Shown: piece after piece, positions 35,298-39,849 of the stretch
Position numbering within the stretch: position 1 is the first letter of the stretch
Layout of the letters: each line of letters begins with the position of its first letter
NCBI GenBank assembly: GCA_027487245.1
Contig: JAIYDY010000039.1
Location: forward strand, 1-39,849
From: Hyphomicrobiales bacterium
Lineage (GTDB): Bacteria > Pseudomonadota > Alphaproteobacteria > Rhizobiales > Beijerinckiaceae
Length of the DNA stretch: 39,849 bases
Direction of reading: 5' to 3'
Position numbers and translations under genes: made by a program
The notes under the pieces: generated by a model
Told to the model about the DNA's origin: nothing
The model's input: the letters and a program-made list of their open reading frames with translations, nothing else
Databases searched by the model: none

Positions 35298-36623
35298 TCA
35301 GGCGTCAGTGACACCGCACCAATCCGCAATCACCAATGCAGCCACTTGGATCGACCGGATGTAATCTGCGACATCGACCCACTCGTCATGGCAGCCATTC
35401 TGGGTGAGATTGCCGCCGAGCGGTCCAAGCCCAACCGTAGGAATGCCGACCTGTACCATCGGCACGCGGATATCGCTTGAAGTGTGCAGCGGATTGACGA
35501 AAGGCGCGGAGCCGGTGACCTCAGTCACCGCTGCAGCAACGATCGCATACAGCGGATGGTTTTCCGGTACTTCCGCACCGGTGACGCCAGACACCCACTC
35601 GATTTTTGGCGGATGAAGGGCCAGCCAGGGGTCAGCTTCACAGGAGGCCTTCAATGCGGCGGTGATCTCGGCCTGGACATCGATCATGCGCTCTCCAGGC
35701 GGAAAGGACAGCGAAGCACCAAAGCTGCACTCCGGAGCCAGACGGGCGTGTTCGCCTTCGTGGCCGCAGGCAAGGTTTGCTACCAGAAGGTTCGTCGCCC
35801 GCCCGACGGCCTTCTCGATCACCGGATGGCGCACGCGCAATCCCCGCTCGGCATCAAGCGCCCGTAGCGCGCCGATCAGTACCAGCGCCTTGTCAAGCGG
35901 GTTCACCGCGCGATGGGCGAAAGCCGTGTGGCTTGGCTCATTGGTATTCGGCAAGCAGCCTGTCACCGTCACCTTGAACAGCACGATCCCTGAAGCCACC
36001 GCCTTGATCTCGCGCATGCCAACACCTGACTCCGCCGGGTGCATGTAAACCGCTGCATCGGCACTGAAACCCGACTGCAGGACATGGAACACGCCGCGGG
36101 CATGGCGCTTGCTGGGTGTGGACGCGAGGATCACATCGCCACGTGGCCTCAAGCCAGCACCGACAACCGCCCGCACAGCCTCGACGAAGCCGGCTACGCC
36201 GGCAAGGTCGTCTGCAACGCCCCAGCCATGGATACGCCCGTTCTGAATCGTGCCGGCGAACGGTTCATGCGTCCAGCTGTCGATGTTGCGCAACGGCTCA
36301 CTATCGGGATGGGCAAAGAAGATCACGCTGCGGCCCCCGCCCGTGCCCTTCAGCCGGGCGACAATGCTGACCCGCTGTTCGGTATCCATCGCCCCTGATG
36401 ACGCGAACTCGTCGCGGACAGCGACGTCAGCGGGGCGGTAGCAAAGGTGCTCCACCATACAACCGGCCTCAGCCAGAGCCGCTGCAACATGAGCCTGCAC
36501 CGCGGCCTCACCCTGCTTGCCCAGCGCGATCAACGCGCGCAGAAAGCCGATCGATTCATCGGTCCGCTGCCTGACAGAATTGCCAACACGCCCAGAAGGG
36601 TCGGTCATCCCGGTTGCAGACAT
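35298..36623 (-). CDS. M20-family peptidase-like protein with an altered catalytic site
   Basis: A 441-residue protein with M20 architecture (catalytic domain, lid domain in the middle, C-terminal catalytic part). His105 and Asp107 (FAHPDSEP), Asp138/Asp139 (GWGVADDLAG) and the late His of GCHDEW correspond to known metal/catalytic positions. The usual TPDEE segment instead reads STPSKRHARG (about residues 169-178), and the EPT-like ligand is replaced by MHPAES. Thus the general-base Glu is absent. It may be an inactive or retuned hydrolase. ATG 36623 follows GGAG. It is the last gene of the dehydrogenase/DapA-type operon, 82 bp after the lyase gene. Confidence 0.82.
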   Translation of the reverse strand: MSATGMTDPSGRVGNSVRQRTDESIGFLRALIALGKQGEAAVQAHVAAALAEAGCMVEHLCYRPADVAVRDEFASSGAMDTEQRVSIVARLKGTGGGRSVIFFAHPDSEPLRNIDSWTHEPFAGTIQNGRIHGWGVADDLAGVAGFVEAVRAVVGAGLRPRGDVILASTPSKRHARGVFHVLQSGFSADAAVYMHPAESGVGMREIKAVASGIVLFKVTVTGCLPNTNEPSHTAFAHRAVNPLDKALVLIGALRALDAERGLRVRHPVIEKAVGRATNLLVANLACGHEGEHARLAPECSFGASLSFPPGERMIDVQAEITAALKASCEADPWLALHPPKIEWVSGVTGAEVPENHPLYAIVAAAVTEVTGSAPFVNPLHTSSDIRVPMVQVGIPTVGLGPLGGNLTQNGCHDEWVDVADYIRSIQVAALVIADWCGVTDA

Positions 36624-36705
36624 GGGAACTCCGAAACGTCGAAAAGTGATCTGGCAACGCAAACTGTCAGAGCCAAGGGATTGGCCCGCATGCCGGAGCC
36701 GCTTC

Positions 36706-37638
36706 TCACGTCTTTGCGCACTGCGAAAGCGCCTGCTCGAGCCGTGACCACTCCGCTTGCGAGACCGGCGGTTGCGGCGGCCTGAGCGTGGCTCGCGCCA
36801 ACTGGCCCTTGATCATCAGGCAGGCCTTCAGCCTCGCCGTCGCCCGTCCGCCCGGCGCATCTCGGTAGATCGCCACCGCCAGAGCGTAAAGCCGGTTGTG
36901 CAGCGCCATCGCCTCGGCCCAAGCGCCGCGTTGCGATGCCTGCCACAACCCCACGACCAATTCCGGCACAACAGCGGCAAGGCTGACCTGGCTGCCCGCG
37001 CTGCCGACCATGTAGCTCACCATCAGGTGCTCGTCGCCAGAGCCCAGAACAACGAAATCGGGGCGGACGGCTTTGAGCAGCCGCAGGTTTTCCTCATAGG
37101 CAGCGATCTCCCAGCTGCCTTCCTTGATGCCGATAATGCGCGGCTCGGCTGCCAGCGCGCGCAAGGTTGTCGCATCGTAAGGCATCTGCCCGGCCCCGAT
37201 GGGCGCGCCGTAAATCAGCAACGGCAGATTGCACGCATTGCGCGCATGGCGGTGATGGATCAGCGCAGCTTCAGGATCATGACCAAGCGCGAAACTGTTG
37301 GGCGGGAACACCAGCAGCACGTCCGCGCCAGCGGCCTCAGCTTCCCGCGCCTCCGCCGCGAGTTCAAGACTGGACTCGGCATTGATGCCCGAGCAGATCA
37401 GACAGCCTGAAGGGACGCTGCTTCGGGCGATCTCGACAACGCGGCGCTTTTCGGCAGCCGTCAGCACGAAGTTCTCGCCGGCATGGCCGTTGACCAGCAG
37501 GCCCTGAATGCCTGGAACGCGGGAGACGACGGCCAGATGGTCGGCAAGCGCGACCTCATCTATGGCAAAATCATCGCGCATCGGCACGATCGTGGCGGCA
37601 TGGATGCCGCTCAGGCGCTGTTGCACAGACTGGCTCAT
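36706..37638 (-). CDS. Dihydrodipicolinate synthase/N-acetylneuraminate lyase-family protein
   Basis: A 310-residue TIM-barrel class I aldolase with Schiff-base Lys172 (GIKEGSWE), Tyr143 (LLIYGAP) and the substrate-carboxylate loop NGHAGEN (50-56) in place of the more usual GTTGE. It is not expected to be the biosynthetic DapA: it is embedded in a catabolic operon with ATGA-type overlap to an FAD dehydrogenase gene. Family members in similar operons deaminate pyrroline-hydroxycarboxylate (hydroxyproline pathway) or split 2-keto acids. Confidence 0.88.
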   Translation of the reverse strand: MSQSVQQRLSGIHAATIVPMRDDFAIDEVALADHLAVVSRVPGIQGLLVNGHAGENFVLTAAEKRRVVEIARSSVPSGCLICSGINAESSLELAAEAREAEAAGADVLLVFPPNSFALGHDPEAALIHHRHARNACNLPLLIYGAPIGAGQMPYDATTLRALAAEPRIIGIKEGSWEIAAYEENLRLLKAVRPDFVVLGSGDEHLMVSYMVGSAGSQVSLAAVVPELVVGLWQASQRGAWAEAMALHNRLYALAVAIYRDAPGGRATARLKACLMIKGQLARATLRPPQPPVSQAEWSRLEQALSQCAKT

Positions 37639-38753
37639 GCGGCCCTCGCAGGCGGTTCGAGAAGGCGATCGATGGGGAAAAGTGGCATCTCAGGCTGCTG
37701 ACCGAGGATCCGCATGGCCAGAAGGCGGGCGAGATAAGGCCCGCTTGTATAGCCCGAATGCACTGAGCCGCAGATATAGGCATCGGGCACACCGGGGATC
37801 GGTCCCACAGCCGGCAAGGCGTCACGGGTTTCGGCCTCAAGCCCGGCCCAGGCCCGTGCCAGCCTTGCCTCTCGGAGGGCCGGAATGGCATGGCATGCGA
37901 GGCGGATGTTGCCGACCAGTCGCTCCGGCAAGAGTTCGTGCCCGCCAAGTTCGCGGTTGCCGCGTGCCTGCCAGCCGCCACCGATCACGGTCGTGCCGTG
38001 GGGATATTGCTTCAGCGAGAGCAGCCCGCTGGCGATGCCGACCACGGTGCGCATCACCGGGCGCTGGCGCTCGGTGACGGCGAGTTGATTGACCAGAACC
38101 TTGATCGGCAGATCAATCCCGAGCCAGGCCATCATAGGCTCGATCCAGACCCCGCCGGCGAGCACCAGCCGCTTTGCCTGAACGTGGTTGTCTGGCGCGC
38201 GCACCGTGAACGCATTCCCTGCGCGATCAATGCCGAGTGCCGGCGTGTTTTCCATCACTGTGACGCCAGCCTCGATCAGTGCCCGGCGATACGCGAGGCC
38301 AGTCAGATAGGCGTTGGCATAACCGTCGACCTTGCAGTGGCCAGCCAGCAGCACGCCGGGGCCCAGACCTGGCTCGACGCGCTGTGCCGCCCTCGCGTCA
38401 ATCAGGTCGATCGGCGCGCCAGCCTCCCTGCGCTTGCCAGCGCGAAAGCGCAGCAGTTCCGCCTCCTGCTCTGTGAACGCCAGCGAAAGCCCGTCGCATA
38501 TCACCACGCCAACATCATGCCCGAGCCAGCTTGATGCCGTGGCCCACATCTGGTGGGCGCGCAGGGCATAGGGGATCAGCGCCACGCGGGTCATCTGCAT
38601 GGTCAAGGTGCCGGCATTGACGCCAGACGCCTCGCGACACAACGGGCCACGTTCGACAAGCGCCACCTTCATGCCGCCGCGCGCCGCGAACAGCGCCACA
38701 GTGCAGCCATGGATGCCACCGCCGATCACGCACAGGTCATAGGGCGCGGTCAT
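37635..38753 (-). CDS. FAD-dependent amine/imino-acid dehydrogenase, beta (DAO-type) subunit
   Basis: A 372-residue D-amino-acid-oxidase-fold protein with the dinucleotide loop GGGIHGC at residues 11-17, VERGPLCREASGVNAG for FAD binding and the C-terminal SGYTSGPYLARLLA. Relatives are the beta subunits of D-hydroxyproline, proline and opine dehydrogenases, and HcnC. It overlaps both the alpha-subunit gene and the lyase gene by 4 bp (ATGA). The catalytic subunit would oxidise a secondary amine or D-imino acid and pass electrons to the FeS/FAD alpha subunit. Confidence 0.9.
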   Translation of the reverse strand: MTAPYDLCVIGGGIHGCTVALFAARGGMKVALVERGPLCREASGVNAGTLTMQMTRVALIPYALRAHQMWATASSWLGHDVGVVICDGLSLAFTEQEAELLRFRAGKRREAGAPIDLIDARAAQRVEPGLGPGVLLAGHCKVDGYANAYLTGLAYRRALIEAGVTVMENTPALGIDRAGNAFTVRAPDNHVQAKRLVLAGGVWIEPMMAWLGIDLPIKVLVNQLAVTERQRPVMRTVVGIASGLLSLKQYPHGTTVIGGGWQARGNRELGGHELLPERLVGNIRLACHAIPALREARLARAWAGLEAETRDALPAVGPIPGVPDAYICGSVHSGYTSGPYLARLLAMRILGQQPEMPLFPIDRLLEPPARAA

Positions 38754-39849
38754 AGCGGCGCAGGCTCAGGAACGGGTATGTCGGCATAGTCGAACGTGCC
38801 GATCAGATCGCCGAGCAGAACCGGGCGAAGTGGCGGCCGTCCGGTCCAGTGTCCGACGGCTTCACGGCCAAGGCCGCTGCGCAGCGCCACCAGCTCCTCG
38901 GCCACATCGCCGCACATGCGGCCCTGGCACGGACCCATGCCGCAGCGGGTGAAATGCTTGAGCTGGTTGATATCGTGGGCGCCTGCGTCAACCGCAGCGT
39001 CGATCTCGTGCCGCCGCACATCCTCGCAGCGGCAAACCACCGTGTCGTGTGCGATCGCCGCGATGTCGGCAGGGTTCGCGGCCAGCATGTCAGCGATGGC
39101 ATTGCTGAAGCGCTGGCCCTTGGCATGATCTTGTCTGAGGCGCGCCACGCGTTGCCGGTCGATGCTGCGGCCAGCCTTTGCCGCAACTGCGAGCCCCGCG
39201 ATCTCGCCAGCCAGTGCGGACAGCTTCGCACCACGGATGCCAGCGCCGTCTCCGACGAGGTAAAGGCCGGGCAGGGCGCTTTCGAAATCGATGCCCGACG
39301 TCGTCACCCAGCCGCCGCGCTGGCGCTCGAAATGCATGGGCAGACCCAGCAATCGCGAGGCCTCGCCGCCCGGTACCAGACCATCGCCAACCACCAGAGC
39401 GTCGCAGGCAAGCAGCCGGCTCGCGGCATTGCCATCGGCGGGCGCAACCTCTACCGCCTCCACCGCATCGCTGCCAAGGGCAGAGCGCAAGCGGTGCCCG
39501 AACAGCCACGGCACGCGGCGGCCCATGAGGCGCAGCATCCAGCCCGCGCCCTCGGCCAGCAACAGCGGCTGGCTGGCGAGTGCAGGCAGGGCCTTGGCCC
39601 ATGTCGTGCGCGGCGAGCGATCCACCACAGCGACAACCTCGCCGCCCTTGGCGATGATCCCGGCCGCCACCGATGCCAAAAGTGGGCCGCGTCCGGCCAC
39701 GACAACGCGCTGCCCTGGGATCCTGGCTTCGCTTTTCAGCAGAATGGTGGCCGCGGCCAGTCCCATGACACCGGGCAAGGTCCAGCCCGCGAACGGGATG
39801 ATCCGTTCATGCGCACCAGTTGCGACAATCAGCCAGGGCGCAGTGTAGG
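38750..39849 (-). CDS. FAD/[2Fe-2S] oxidoreductase, alpha subunit (HcnB/LhpE/OoxA type), 5' end outside
   Basis: At least 366 residues are visible and the frame is open to the right edge, where VATGAHERIIPF and AGWTLPGVMG match the middle of this family. A second dinucleotide loop (VVAGRGPLLASVAAG) and the FAD-contact LYLVGDGAGIRGAK follow. The C-terminal BFD-like domain has the [2Fe-2S] ligands CRCED and CGMGPCQGRMCG. About 90-110 N-terminal residues are missing. It is the electron-transfer partner of the adjacent beta subunit. A small ferredoxin-like gamma subunit, when present, usually lies upstream, beyond the window. Confidence 0.9.
   Translation of the reverse strand, partial: YTAPWLIVATGAHERIIPFAGWTLPGVMGLAAATILLKSEARIPGQRVVVAGRGPLLASVAAGIIAKGGEVVAVVDRSPRTTWAKALPALASQPLLLAEGAGWMLRLMGRRVPWLFGHRLRSALGSDAVEAVEVAPADGNAASRLLACDALVVGDGLVPGGEASRLLGLPMHFERQRGGWVTTSGIDFESALPGLYLVGDGAGIRGAKLSALAGEIAGLAVAAKAGRSIDRQRVARLRQDHAKGQRFSNAIADMLAANPADIAAIAHDTVVCRCEDVRRHEIDAAVDAGAHDINQLKHFTRCGMGPCQGRMCGDVAEELVALRSGLGREAVGHWTGRPPLRPVLLGDLIGTFDYADIPVPEPAPL

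Overview
The window is a GC-rich chromosomal segment with dense, overlapping operons. The order ispD(F) / dusB-ntrB-ntrC-ntrY-ntrX-hfq is the classic nitrogen-regulation neighbourhood of Alphaproteobacteria. Together with the protein sequences (an NtrX without GAFTGA, a FeS-type bacterial photolyase, many binding-protein-dependent ABC importers) it points to a member of the Hyphomicrobiales (Rhizobiales). I cannot name the genus from the sequence alone. No tRNA, rRNA, CRISPR array or intact mobile element was seen.

Region 1 (1-8780) is conserved core. It holds the 5' part of ispD on the minus strand, then dusB, two sensor/regulator pairs (NtrB/NtrC and membrane NtrY/NtrX) and hfq on the plus strand. 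Region 2 (8824-13984, minus) is a co-oriented, tightly overlapping cluster: an SDR lacking the catalytic tyrosine, a DUF2256 zinc-ribbon-like protein, an iron-sulfur (6-4)-type photolyase, and a second photolyase-like protein in which the FAD-binding domain comes first and a Rossmann-like region follows. rimO lies downstream.

Region 3 (14107-23408) is a sugar locus. A GH31 alpha-glycosidase, a MalK/UgpC-type ATPase, two unusually long MalG/MalF-type permeases and a periplasmic binding protein are read leftward. A LacI-family repressor and an alpha/beta hydrolase are read rightward. The divergent promoter region carries a perfect 18-bp palindrome (TTGGCAAACGTTTGCCAA) just downstream of a TTGACA element, so the circuit and its operator are readable from the sequence.

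Region 4 (23540-34845) is a nitrogen-compound uptake and hydrolysis locus. A Dpp/Opp-type ABC importer (binding protein, two permeases, two ATPases) has two different amidohydrolases embedded in its operon and an M24 peptidase at its end. One amidohydrolase is CodA-like; the other lacks the HxH metal motif. A divergent FadR-type GntR regulator overlaps a flavin-reductase-like gene. The substrate is not known.

Region 5 (34846-39849) starts with a 452-bp gene-poor gap holding a frameshifted remnant of an IS3-family transposase. It continues leftward from the right edge with a two-subunit FAD amine/imino-acid dehydrogenase (alpha subunit truncated by the window), a DHDPS-family lyase and an M20-like protein lacking the usual catalytic Glu pair. 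This set resembles hydroxyproline- or opine-type catabolic operons. The accessory character of regions 2-5 after a conserved core, plus the IS remnant, suggests a region built up by gene gain.
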